Positions 1-6,367 of a DNA stretch of 7,307 bases are shown here, piece by piece. The notes beneath the pieces were generated by a model, which searched no databases, was not told where the DNA came from, and worked only from the letters and a program-made list of their open reading frames with translations. Position 1 is the stretch's first letter; each line of letters opens with the position of its first letter. Source of the DNA: an uncultured bacterium (GTDB lineage Bacteria; Planctomycetota; Phycisphaerae; Phycisphaerales; SM1A02); NCBI GenBank assembly GCA_903867275.1, contig CAIPQY010000532.1, forward strand, positions 1 to 7,307, given 5' to 3'. Both the position numbers and the translations under genes were made by a program.

Positions 1-7
1 ATGAAGA

Positions 8-415
8 GTGGGCGATTCTCCGCAGTTTTTGGCCACGGGTTCAAGGAGTTCTCCAATCACCGAAACACCTGAAAAACCTGCCGCACAGCAGCCACCCCTT
101 CTTGGCGACTATCACGATGATCCGGACATGCGCCCCATCGTGGCCATGTTTCTGGGTGAACTGCCACGGCGCGCCAGGGACTTCGAGGCCGCATTCGAGG
201 CATCCGATCAGGTTCTGTTCCGACGGCTGACACACCAGATGAAGGGAGCCGCCGGGGGCTATGGCTATCCATCGATCACCCAGGCAGCCATCGCGCTCGA
301 GCGATGCGTCGACATGAGCGGCGACACATGGACCCGAACATGTCGCGTGCATCTGGATGCGCTTGTGCTGCTGCTCCGCCGTGCCCATGCCGCCGCGGCG
401 CTTCTGCCACAATGA
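8..415 (+). CDS. Stand-alone HPt (histidine phosphotransfer) domain protein
   Basis: A 135-residue protein that is essentially one HPt domain. Such proteins relay a phosphoryl group between the receiver of a hybrid kinase and a separate response regulator in the cytoplasm. The diagnostic stretch is THQMKGAAGGYG, with His76 as the expected phosphorylated residue followed by the K-G pair (Lys79, Gly80). The segments around residues 43-72 and 90-130 look like the helices of a four-helix bundle. The first ~30 residues are Pro/Ser-rich and probably disordered. An in-frame TGA at 2-4 limits the start to position 8 (GTG) or later. There is no other ATG, GTG or TTG start before residue 41 except TTG at 29. 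An AAGGAG at 43-48 lies 7 bases before an ATC codon at 56, so a shorter, unusual start cannot be excluded. The next gene begins 6 bases after the stop and encodes a receiver-GGDEF protein, the obvious candidate acceptor. No kinase lies in the window. The family call is firm; the start is uncertain. Confidence 0.85.
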   Translation: MGDSPQFLATGSRSSPITETPEKPAAQQPPLLGDYHDDPDMRPIVAMFLGELPRRARDFEAAFEASDQVLFRRLTHQMKGAAGGYGYPSITQAAIALERCVDMSGDTWTRTCRVHLDALVLLLRRAHAAAALLPQ

Positions 416-421
416 GCCTGC

Positions 422-1357
422 ATGTCTGACGAGGCACCATCTCCGCGCCTGCTTGCGATCGATGACTCTGAACTCATCCATCGTCTGCTGCAGGTTCGTC
501 TGCAGGGCGAGCGGCTGGAGTTGCATGGCGCCCTGAGCGCCCAGGAGGGCCTTCAGAAGGCGCGTGAACTGATGCCCGAGGTGATCCTGCTCGACATCGA
601 GCTGGACACCATGGATGGATTCGAGGTGCTGGCGCACCTGAAGTCCGATCCCAAGACGCAGGACATCGCGGTGATCTTCATCAGTGCCGTGAGCGACACC
701 ATGGATCGCGTGCGTGGACTGGATCTGGGCGCCGTCGATTTCATCGCCAAGCCGTTCGAGGTTGCCGAACTCAAGGCGCGCGTGCGCAGCGCCCTGCGCA
801 TGCAGCACCTGGTGAAGATGCTGGAACATCGCGCACAGATCGACAGCCTGAGCGGCCTGTGGAACCGGCGCTACTTCGATCAGCGTCTGCAGCAGGAGTG
901 GAGCGAAGCGCGCCGCCACGGACGATCGCTGTCGCTGATCATGTGCGACGTTGACCGCTTCAAGCGGCTGAATGACCAGTTCGGACACCCCTTCGGCGAT
1001 CAGGTGATCGAACGCGTGGCACAGATCCTGTCTGGTGGTCGCGGCAGCGACATCACCTGTCGATATGGCGGCGAGGAATTCGGCGTGATCCTGCCAAGCA
1101 CGGCAGCGGAGCGCGCGCTGGAAGTGGCTGAACGACACCGTGTGGCGATCGAATCACACACCTGGTCCGGCCATGATGATGTGATCGTGACAAGCAGCTT
1201 CGGCGTGGCCGACCTGAAGTCGTTGCCGACCGATGCAGGCATGGAACAGCTGGTGCAAGCGGCCGACATGGCCCTGTACCGGGCCAAGCAATCCGGTCGA
1301 AATCGGGTGGAACTGGCGACACACAAGCGGATTGAAGCCGCCGAATCCGGCGGCTGA
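422..1357 (+). CDS. Response regulator with GGDEF diguanylate cyclase domain (PleD-like)
   Basis: A 311-residue cytoplasmic regulator that should make c-di-GMP from two GTP when its receiver is phosphorylated. The receiver domain (about 9-125) shows the acidic pair Asp14/Asp15, phospho-acceptor Asp58 (LLDIE), Ser88 at the switch position and Lys110 (AKPFE). A short helical linker (126-140) leads to the GGDEF domain (141-300). That domain has DSLSGLWNRRYF, the metal-binding region CDVDRFK (Asp176) and the active-site loop RYGGEEF (GGEEF at 216-220). The inhibitory site RxxD is present as Arg207-Gly-Ser-Asp210, five residues before GGEEF, as in PleD, so product feedback is expected. The cyclase looks intact. 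Unlike PleD there is one receiver, not two. The ATG at 422 follows the HPt stop by 6 bases without a strong Shine-Dalgarno sequence, which suggests translational coupling. Partnership with the HPt protein is inferred from adjacency. Confidence 0.95.
   Translation: MSDEAPSPRLLAIDDSELIHRLLQVRLQGERLELHGALSAQEGLQKARELMPEVILLDIELDTMDGFEVLAHLKSDPKTQDIAVIFISAVSDTMDRVRGLDLGAVDFIAKPFEVAELKARVRSALRMQHLVKMLEHRAQIDSLSGLWNRRYFDQRLQQEWSEARRHGRSLSLIMCDVDRFKRLNDQFGHPFGDQVIERVAQILSGGRGSDITCRYGGEEFGVILPSTAAERALEVAERHRVAIESHTWSGHDDVIVTSSFGVADLKSLPTDAGMEQLVQAADMALYRAKQSGRNRVELATHKRIEAAESGG
1336..1355. other. GC-rich 8-bp hairpin at the end of the GGDEF gene
   Basis: An inverted repeat with arms AGCCGCCG (1336-1343) and CGGCGGCT (1348-1355) around an AATC loop ends two bases before the GGDEF gene stop codon is complete. 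It could weaken or end transcription before recO. No run of T follows, so it is not a classical intrinsic terminator. It also encodes the Ala-Ala-Glu-Ser-Gly-Gly tail, so the symmetry may be chance in GC-rich coding DNA. Confidence 0.3.
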
Positions 1358-1386
1358 TGCACCACGGACATTCCGGATCGCGTGGC

Positions 1387-1392
1387 TAGCAT
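1387..1392 (+). promoter_or_regulatory. Possible -10 element just before recO (leaderless type)
   Basis: TAGCAT fits the TANNNT pattern and ends 6 bases before the GTG start of recO. No Shine-Dalgarno sequence lies in front of that GTG, and no convincing -35 hexamer is seen. If the hexamer is used, transcription would begin at or very near the start codon. Similar arrangements precede the M16 and ThuA-like genes. Confidence 0.3.
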
Positions 1393-1398
1393 GCGTGC

Positions 1399-2148
1399 GT
1401 GCCAGCGCAGCATGATCAGGCCATCTGCATCCGCCACTGGGACTACTCGGAAACCAGCCAGACCGTCGGGTTGTTCGGGCGCACGCTCGGATGCTTCCGC
1501 GGGTTGGCCAAGGGTGCGCGTCGTGAACGCGGAAGCTTCAGTGGTGGTCTGGATCTGCTCACGCGCGGCGAGATCGGCGTGATCCTGAAGCGCGACGGCG
1601 AGTTGGCCACGCTCACCGAGTGGGATGTGCAGGAAACCTTCCCACGCCTTCGCGACGACCTGCCGGCCAATCGCGCCGGCTGGTACGCGGCGGATCTGCT
1701 TGGGCGAATCCTTCCACCACTGGATCCACACCCGGCGCTGTTCGATCACACCCTGCTGCTGCTTCGATCACTTGGCAGTGGCGAGGGCGTGGATCGCGCC
1801 ATGCTGCAGTTTCAATGGAGCCTGCTCGAAGAGTCGGGCTGGCAACCCGATCTCACGGATCCGGATCCGGATGCGCGCACACTGGCGTTCGATCCGGTGG
1901 AGGCGAACCTGTCGCTGGATGATGGAAGGGAGGGCCCATGGCGTGTGCGTCGAGCCACCCTGATGGCATTGCAGGCCGCCTGTGGTGCGACCGCCTGGAC
2001 CGACGACATGGAATCGATCCAGCGTGCCAACAAGCTGCTGGCGGCGCACCTGCGGAATGTGCTTGGCGAAGAGCCCGCGACCATGACGTGGACATTCGGT
2101 CGGTTGCCGGTGGGTGGACAGCGACCGCGACAGCGTGGTCGGGCCTGA
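1399..2148 (+). CDS. recO: DNA repair protein RecO
   Basis: A 249-residue RecO, which with RecR (and RecF) loads RecA onto SSB-coated single-stranded DNA and anneals complementary strands. The N-terminal OB-fold signature is clear: a D-x-A-I-x-I-R start (residues 6-12), DYSETSQTVGLF (15-26) and RGLAKGARR (34-42), followed by GGLDLLTRGEI (49-59). The rest (about 85-225) fits the helical C-terminal domain in position and length. The usual zinc-binding cysteines of that domain are absent: where CxxCG and a later CxxC are expected, the protein has DARTLAFDPVEANLSLDDG (158-176). The last ~12 residues are Arg/Gln-rich. The GTG start fits the family's N-terminus; it lies 41 bases after the GGDEF gene and has no Shine-Dalgarno sequence. 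The gene could be read through from the signalling genes or have its own promoter. Its stop is 3 bases from that of the convergent PilZ gene. Confidence 0.93.
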   Translation: MPAQHDQAICIRHWDYSETSQTVGLFGRTLGCFRGLAKGARRERGSFSGGLDLLTRGEIGVILKRDGELATLTEWDVQETFPRLRDDLPANRAGWYAADLLGRILPPLDPHPALFDHTLLLLRSLGSGEGVDRAMLQFQWSLLEESGWQPDLTDPDPDARTLAFDPVEANLSLDDGREGPWRVRRATLMALQAACGATAWTDDMESIQRANKLLAAHLRNVLGEEPATMTWTFGRLPVGGQRPRQRGRA

Positions 2149-2151
2149 ACT

Positions 2152-2505
2152 TCAGAAGAACCGGATGCCGGCTTCGTAGTGGCGCAGGATGCCGTGGTCA
2201 TCACGCACGGCGCGGCACCACACGACCATGGCGGGTCGATCGATGCGAACACCGGATGGCTGATGCGCGATCACCAGACCCGTGAGTCCTTCCGGCATCA
2301 GGCAACTCACCTCGATGCGCGCACCATTCTCGCTGACATCCATCGCCGGATAGGCGTGGGGGTGTTCATGCTCGTGGTGCCAGGCGAACAACAATGAACC
2401 CGCCGCGGTCAGTCGCGGCCCGTCACGGCGATCGGCCGCGGAACGGATGGATGGGCGACCGAAGTCGACGCCGATGTCACTGGTTGATCGTCTGATGAAG
2501 TCCAT
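2152..2505 (-). CDS. PilZ domain protein, likely c-di-GMP receptor
   Basis: A 117-residue protein that is little more than a PilZ domain, the common c-di-GMP-binding module. Both binding motifs are present: RxxxR as Arg27-Asp-Gly-Pro-Arg31 and DxSxxG as Asp56-Val-Ser-Glu-Asn-Gly61. The C-terminal strand ends YEAGIRFF, typical of the family. A His/Glu-rich run, HHEHEHPH (residues 43-50), sits between the two motifs, where PilZ domains have a strand and loop. There is no membrane segment or output domain, so it probably acts by binding another protein. The ATG at 2505 is preferred. An in-frame TTG at 2556 would add 17 residues, but that stretch is not PilZ-like and has no good ribosome-binding site. 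A diguanylate cyclase gene lies about 0.8 kb away, so the protein may read that local signal; this link is inferred. Confidence 0.85.
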   Translation of the reverse strand: MDFIRRSTSDIGVDFGRPSIRSAADRRDGPRLTAAGSLLFAWHHEHEHPHAYPAMDVSENGARIEVSCLMPEGLTGLVIAHQPSGVRIDRPAMVVWCRAVRDDHGILRHYEAGIRFF

Positions 2506-2637
2506 ACGCCACCCACCATTTGTTCTGGCGGTCGAAATGGACCACCACACCTTCAAACACGGCCAAAATCAGGAACAATTCGGTTGGAGTGGCCATCCCA
2601 CGCATCCGATAAGGCCACAGTTCCTAGACTTCGAACC
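2506..2637. other. Divergent intergenic region between the PilZ and M16 genes
   Basis: This 132-base gap should hold promoters for both flanking genes and is visibly more AT-rich than its surroundings. On the plus strand TTGGAG (2584-2589) and GATAAG (2608-2613), 18 bases apart, form a weak candidate promoter. TAGACT (2625-2630) is a second -10 candidate. No clear promoter toward the PilZ gene, operator repeat or small RNA was recognised. Confidence 0.4.
2625..2630 (+). promoter_or_regulatory. Possible -10 element just before the M16 gene (leaderless type)
   Basis: TAGACT (TANNNT pattern) ends 7 bases before the ATG at 2638, and no Shine-Dalgarno sequence precedes that ATG. This spacing would place the transcription start at the start codon. 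There is no recognisable -35. The alternative TTGGAG/GATAAG pair further upstream would instead give a leader of about 18 bases. Confidence 0.33.
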
Positions 2638-3855
2638 ATGTCCGTAGCCGTCAAGACAGCCACCCTTCCCAACGGCCTCACCATTCTTGGTGAGGTGGAT
2701 CCAGCGGCTCACACCGCCGCAGCGGGCTTCTTTGTGCGCACCGGTGCACGGGATGAACCCACGCCCCTGATGGGGGTGAGCCACTTCCTCGAGCACATGA
2801 TGTTCAAGGGTTCGCAGAAGCGCGGCGCGCTGCAGGTGAACGAGGACTTCGATCGCATCGGCGCCAGTCACAACGCGTTCACCAGCGGCGAGATGACCTG
2901 CTTCCATGCGCATGTGCTGCCCGAGCACCTGCCGGCGGCGGTGGAGATGCTGGCCGACATCCTGCGCCCCGCGCTGCGACAGGCCGACTTCGACGAGGAG
3001 AAGGGCGTGATCCTGGAGGAGATCGCCATGTACGAGGACAACCCGTTCATGGCGCTGTACGAGCGCATGCTGGAGCACTACTACAAGGGCCACACCATGA
3101 GCCACCGGGTGCTTGGCACCAAGGAAAGCATCACGGCGCTCGAGCGCGATGCGATGGCGCACTACTTCAATGACCGTTACGCATCCGACACCATGGCGCT
3201 GGCCGTGGCTGGCCGCGTGGACTTCGATGCACTGGTGAAGCAGGTCGCGCAGGTGTGTGGTGCGTGGCCGGGCGGCATGCCGGGTCGTGCGCATCCGGCG
3301 TTCAAGCCGAGCGCGGCCGATTTCAAGCAGACGATGGCCAACCTGAGCCGCGCGTATCTGGGCATGATGATGCCGGCACCCGCGCTGAACGATCCGCGCC
3401 GCTATGCCGCGAGTCTGGTTGCCCAGGTGCTGGGTGACACGGAGGGCAGTCGCTTCTACTGGAGCCTGGTGGAGACCGGTCTTGCCGAGGAGGCCACCTG
3501 CAACTTCGAGGGCCGTGATGGACTGGGTGAATACCTGGTGCTGAGCGCGTGCACGAAGGAAGCCGTTCCGGAAGTGAAGGCGAAGTTGCTGCAGGAGATG
3601 GAGTCACTGCCATCCACCCTGGATCAGGCGGAACTGGATCGCGCCAAGGCACGCATCGCCACGGCGGTCGCGTTGGCCGGCGAACGACCCGCCGGTCGCA
3701 TGACCCGGCTTGGATCTTTGTGGGCATACGGCATTCCGTACGCCACGCTGGATGAGGAGATGCAGCGCATCGACAAGGTGACGCTGGATGACCTGCGACA
3801 GAGCCTGCGTGATTTTCCGTTGCAGCCCGTGGTGACGGGCCTGCTGCACAGCTGA
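2638..3855 (+). CDS. M16 family zinc metallopeptidase (insulinase/processing-peptidase type)
   Basis: A 405-residue M16 peptidase, the length of the M16B (processing-peptidase beta-like) type and about half that of insulysin or pitrilysin. The inverted zinc motif HxxEH is present as His49-Phe-Leu-Glu52-His53, and the third ligand is Glu128 in EKGVILEEIAMYEDNP. Residues about 1-200 form the catalytic half and 200-405 the structurally similar second half. No signal peptide is visible, so it is probably cytoplasmic, degrading peptides or trimming proteins; the substrate cannot be read from the sequence. In the second half, the segment that usually reads R-E-K-x-G-L-x-Y here reads LVETGLAE, so the Arg/Tyr pair that positions substrate is replaced by Leu277 and Glu284. 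From memory, planctomycete homologues often look similar here. The ATG at 2638 is chosen over TTG 2584 because the homologous region (VKTATLPNGLTI) starts right after it. Confidence 0.92.
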   Translation: MSVAVKTATLPNGLTILGEVDPAAHTAAAGFFVRTGARDEPTPLMGVSHFLEHMMFKGSQKRGALQVNEDFDRIGASHNAFTSGEMTCFHAHVLPEHLPAAVEMLADILRPALRQADFDEEKGVILEEIAMYEDNPFMALYERMLEHYYKGHTMSHRVLGTKESITALERDAMAHYFNDRYASDTMALAVAGRVDFDALVKQVAQVCGAWPGGMPGRAHPAFKPSAADFKQTMANLSRAYLGMMMPAPALNDPRRYAASLVAQVLGDTEGSRFYWSLVETGLAEEATCNFEGRDGLGEYLVLSACTKEAVPEVKAKLLQEMESLPSTLDQAELDRAKARIATAVALAGERPAGRMTRLGSLWAYGIPYATLDEEMQRIDKVTLDDLRQSLRDFPLQPVVTGLLHS

Positions 3856-3856
3856 A

Positions 3857-4870
3857 TCAGCGCTTGATCAGTGAAAGCATGTCCGCCTGCTCATCGGCGT
3901 GGTAGCTGCTGCGCACCAGCGGGCCGCTTTCACACACCTTGAAGCCGCGCGTCAGTGCCTGCTGCTTGAACATGGCGAACTGGTCCGGGTGCACCCATCG
4001 ATGGATGGGCAGGTGGTTGCGCGTGGGCTGCAGATACTGGCCAACCGTGAGCACATCGGCGTGGCTGGCTGCCTGCACGTCATCCATAAGTTCCAGCACC
4101 TCGTCGTCATGCTCGCCGATGCCGACCATGATGCCGGTCTTGGTCACCAGGCCGGCCGCCTTGAACTGCTTCAGCACGGCGAGAGATCGCTCGTAACGGG
4201 CCTGTGGGCGCACGGCGGGATGCATGCGCTTCACCGTTTCCATGTTGTGGCTGATGATCTCGGGACGCGCATCACACACGGTCTGGATGGCCTTCTCGTC
4301 GCCGCAGAAGTCGCCCACCAGGATCTCGACGCTCATCTTCGGGCACGCCTCGTGCGTGCGGCGGATGGTTTCAGCCCAGATCTCTGCACCACCGTCGGGC
4401 AGCTCGTCGCGGTTCACACTGGTGATCACCACATGCTTCAGGCCCATCAGTGCCAGGCTTTCGGCCACACGGCGGGGCTCGTCGGTGTCCAGTGTGGTGG
4501 GTCGACCCGTCTTCACGTTGCAGAAGCCGCAGCTGCGCGTGCAGGTGTCGCCCAGGATCATGATGGTGGCGCTGCCGCGGCTCCAGCACTCGCCCATGTT
4601 GGGGCAGCTGGCTTCCTGACACACCGTGTGCAGCCGGTGCTCGTCGATGATGCCCTTCAGGCGCAGGTAACCCTCGCCACCCGGAACGCGCGCGCGCAGC
4701 CAATCAGGCTTCTTGCCGATGCGCATCACCTGTTGTGCCTGATCGGCGTTGTTCAGCACCATGCCCGTGAGGCTGATGGCCGGTTGAGGCAGATTGCGCG
4801 TGGTGTCACCACCCAACGGACGAGGGTGGCGGGCAAGCGTGCGGGCGATCGCTGGGTCGGGGTGCGTCAC
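3857..4870 (-). CDS. lipA: Lipoyl synthase (radical SAM)
   Basis: LipA inserts two sulfur atoms into octanoyl groups bound to the lipoyl domains of enzymes such as pyruvate dehydrogenase or GcvH. All hallmark residues are present (337-residue numbering). The auxiliary 4Fe-4S cluster uses Cys84, Cys89 and Cys95 (CQEASCPNMGEC), the radical-SAM cluster uses Cys110, Cys114 and Cys117 (CTRSCGFC), and the C-terminal RSSYHA (320-325) supplies the serine that completes the auxiliary cluster. Other family stretches include VITSVNRDELPDGGA and VGQYLQPTRNHLP. It appears fully functional. The GTG start at 4870 gives a slightly long N-terminus. An internal ATG at 4762 would give 301 residues starting MVLNNAD and keeps every motif; neither start has a clear Shine-Dalgarno sequence. 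The octanoyltransferase gene lipB is not adjacent. The gene converges on the M16 gene with 1 base between stops and diverges from the ThuA-like gene across 55 bases. Confidence 0.97.
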   Translation of the reverse strand: MTHPDPAIARTLARHPRPLGGDTTRNLPQPAISLTGMVLNNADQAQQVMRIGKKPDWLRARVPGGEGYLRLKGIIDEHRLHTVCQEASCPNMGECWSRGSATIMILGDTCTRSCGFCNVKTGRPTTLDTDEPRRVAESLALMGLKHVVITSVNRDELPDGGAEIWAETIRRTHEACPKMSVEILVGDFCGDEKAIQTVCDARPEIISHNMETVKRMHPAVRPQARYERSLAVLKQFKAAGLVTKTGIMVGIGEHDDEVLELMDDVQAASHADVLTVGQYLQPTRNHLPIHRWVHPDQFAMFKQQALTRGFKVCESGPLVRSSYHADEQADMLSLIKR

Positions 4871-4912
4871 GGAGGGTGAAGGGTAGCCCTATCGAGGCGG
4901 TCAACCAAGCGT

Positions 4913-4918
4913 CATACT
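4913..4918 (+). promoter_or_regulatory. Possible -10 element before the ThuA-like gene (leaderless type)
   Basis: CATACT lies 7 bases before the ATG at 4926, the same spacing as TAGACT before the M16 gene. It does not strictly fit TANNNT; an overlapping TACTGT (4915-4920) does, with a gap of 5. No Shine-Dalgarno sequence or -35 is evident. On the opposite strand of the same gap, TTGGTT and TACCCT are 17 bases apart, with TACCCT ending 9 bases before the lipA GTG, a weak candidate promoter for lipA. Confidence 0.28.
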
Positions 4919-4925
4919 GTGGCAC

Positions 4926-5759
4926 ATGCAGGCAGCGCATACGCACCACTGGGCACATCGATGGCTGCCCATCCTGTTTCTGGTGGCCCTGACGGTGGGT
5001 CTGGGCCTGTTCTGGGGGGCCTATCGGTTTCCCTTGCATCCAGTGGTGCCACTCAAGCCCGACGCGTCGGCGGGTGACATGCCTTGCGTGCTGGTCTTCA
5101 CACGCACTCGCAGCTTCCGACACGCCAGCATTCCGGTCGGTGTGGCCACGGTGCAGTCGATCGGCAAGGGCAAGTGGGTCACGGAACACACCGAGGATCC
5201 GGCGCGCTTCACGCCCGAGGAACTCAAGCGCTACAAGGCGGTGGTGTTCCTGAGCACCACCGGCGATGTGCTTCCAGCACCACAGCAGAAGGCCTTTGAG
5301 GACTACATCGAGCAGGGCGGTGGATTCGCGGGCGTGCATGCCGCGGCAGATACCGAATACGACTGGCCGTGGTACGGCCAGTTGGTTGGCGCATGGTTCC
5401 GAGACCACACCAAGGTGATGCCAAACGACGTGCATGTGGAGCGACCACAGGAGGTGAGCATGCTCGGCCTGCCCGACCCGTGGCGGCGCGACGACGAGTG
5501 GTACGCGTTCAGGACCAACCCGCGCGGCAAGGTGGAGGTGCTTGCCTCCATCGACGACAAGCAGACCGGCGACAACAACATGGGTGGCGATCACCCCATC
5601 GCATGGAAGCACCTGGTGGGCAAGGGCCGCGCGTGGTACACGGCCATGGGTCACACCAAGGAAAGCTTCGCCGACCAGCTGTTCCAGCGGCATCTGGTGG
5701 GTGGCATCACATGGGCCGCCGGCATGGTGAACGACGATGGAACACAAGCGGACCACTAA
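4926..5759 (+). CDS. Membrane-anchored ThuA-like domain protein
   Basis: A 277-residue protein with one N-terminal hydrophobic helix (about residues 14-33, LPILFLVALTVGLGLFWGAY) after a His/Arg-containing start, then a Pro-rich linker and a ThuA-like domain (about 52-268). The helix reads as a signal anchor, which would place the domain outside the cytoplasmic membrane. Domain signatures are FTRTRSFRHASI (58-69), GGGFAGVHAAADTEYDWPWY (131-150), DEWYAF (190-195), DHPIAWKH (222-229) and GRAWYTAMGHT (234-244). The fold belongs to the class I glutamine-amidotransferase-like group, but at the usual nucleophile position this family has GVH in place of a cysteine. ThuA-like proteins are linked to sugar metabolism, and the biochemical role of most is unknown; no substrate can be assigned here. 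The stop lies 23 bases inside the next gene, so the two are probably translated together. Confidence 0.85.
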   Translation: MQAAHTHHWAHRWLPILFLVALTVGLGLFWGAYRFPLHPVVPLKPDASAGDMPCVLVFTRTRSFRHASIPVGVATVQSIGKGKWVTEHTEDPARFTPEELKRYKAVVFLSTTGDVLPAPQQKAFEDYIEQGGGFAGVHAAADTEYDWPWYGQLVGAWFRDHTKVMPNDVHVERPQEVSMLGLPDPWRRDDEWYAFRTNPRGKVEVLASIDDKQTGDNNMGGDHPIAWKHLVGKGRAWYTAMGHTKESFADQLFQRHLVGGITWAAGMVNDDGTQADH

Positions 5760-6366
5760 GCCCAGCACCTTCATCCACCCCAAGGGTGTGTTCTGCCTCG
5801 AGAACGAATGGTTCGGGCTGTCGTCCACCGTGAGCGTGCTGCCGGCGCTGCGATTGCTGCACGACAGCGACTACAAGGTTCCGTTCATCCACCGCGATGT
5901 GGCCACGCGCGCCGAGCTGGAGCACTACCTGCGCAAGTGGCTCATGGAGAAGCACGCCAACTACGACATCCTGTGGCTTGCCATGCACACCCGAAAGGGC
6001 CTGCTGCTGCCGGGTGACGTGCGCCGCCACGACGAGAAGATGGATCTGGATCAGCTCGAGTACGCGCTTGCGGGCAAGTGCGCGGGCCGCATGATCCATT
6101 TCGGTGGCTGTCGAACACTGCTGCTGCCGAAGGAGCGCATCACGCGCTTCCTGCGCGTCACGCGCGCGGTCAGTGTTTCGGGATTCCTGACCGAGGTGGA
6201 CTGGACGGAGAGCACGCTGTTCGAGACCACGCTTCTGCTCGAGATGCAGAAGCACCCAGGCACACGCAAGGGGCTGATGTCGGTGCGCAACACGATGCGA
6301 CGATTGCGCCCCCTGGAGTGTCGAACGTCGGGATTCGTGATGCACCTGCGCGCGCCGGCGCGGTGA
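5737..6366 (+). CDS. Protein of unknown function, DUF6642-like, with caspase/CHAT-like His-Cys pattern
   Basis: A 209-residue soluble protein without signal peptide or membrane segment. I cannot name its function. From memory it resembles the DUF6642 type: GVFCLENEW near the start (17-25), VPFIHRDVAT (48-57), a YLRKWLMEKHANYDILWLA region (64-82) and MIHFGGCRTLL (119-129). A hydrophobic strand ends in His84 (ILWLAMH) and a second ends in Cys125 (MIHFGGC), 41 residues apart. This is the layout of the catalytic dyad in clan CD cysteine peptidases (caspases, CHAT). The following segment, RAVSVSGFLTEVDWTESTLFE (143-163), also fits that fold. The Gly that usually follows the catalytic His is Thr here, and peptidase activity is unproven. 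The C-terminal ~30 residues are basic. The ATG lies inside the ThuA-like gene, 6 bases after GGTGA (5726-5730), a plausible ribosome-binding site, so the two genes form an operon. The stop is 1 base from that of deoC. Confidence 0.75.
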   Translation: MEHKRTTKPSTFIHPKGVFCLENEWFGLSSTVSVLPALRLLHDSDYKVPFIHRDVATRAELEHYLRKWLMEKHANYDILWLAMHTRKGLLLPGDVRRHDEKMDLDQLEYALAGKCAGRMIHFGGCRTLLLPKERITRFLRVTRAVSVSGFLTEVDWTESTLFETTLLLEMQKHPGTRKGLMSVRNTMRRLRPLECRTSGFVMHLRAPAR

Positions 6367-6367
6367 G

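Noticed and set aside
41..1138. Long open frame (365 codons) on the minus strand opposite the HPt and GGDEF genes
   Set aside because: It lies antisense to two genes with clear family motifs, its translation is His/Gln-rich without any recognisable domain, and such frames are expected from codon bias at high GC.
2584..2637. TTG start giving the M16 protein 18 more residues
   Set aside because: The added residues do not resemble the family, and the segment overlaps the likely promoter region; the ATG at 2638 fits homologues.
2569..3294. Minus-strand open frame (241 codons) opposite the M16 gene
   Set aside because: The plus strand encodes the HxxEH peptidase here; the antisense translation is low-complexity His/Val/Leu-rich.
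3899..4879. Long open frame (326 codons) on the plus strand opposite lipA
   Set aside because: Exact antisense shadow of lipA, which carries every catalytic motif; the translation looks like no known protein.
4806..5828. Minus-strand open frame (340 codons) opposite the ThuA-like gene
   Set aside because: Covers parts of three real genes in antisense and has no family signature.
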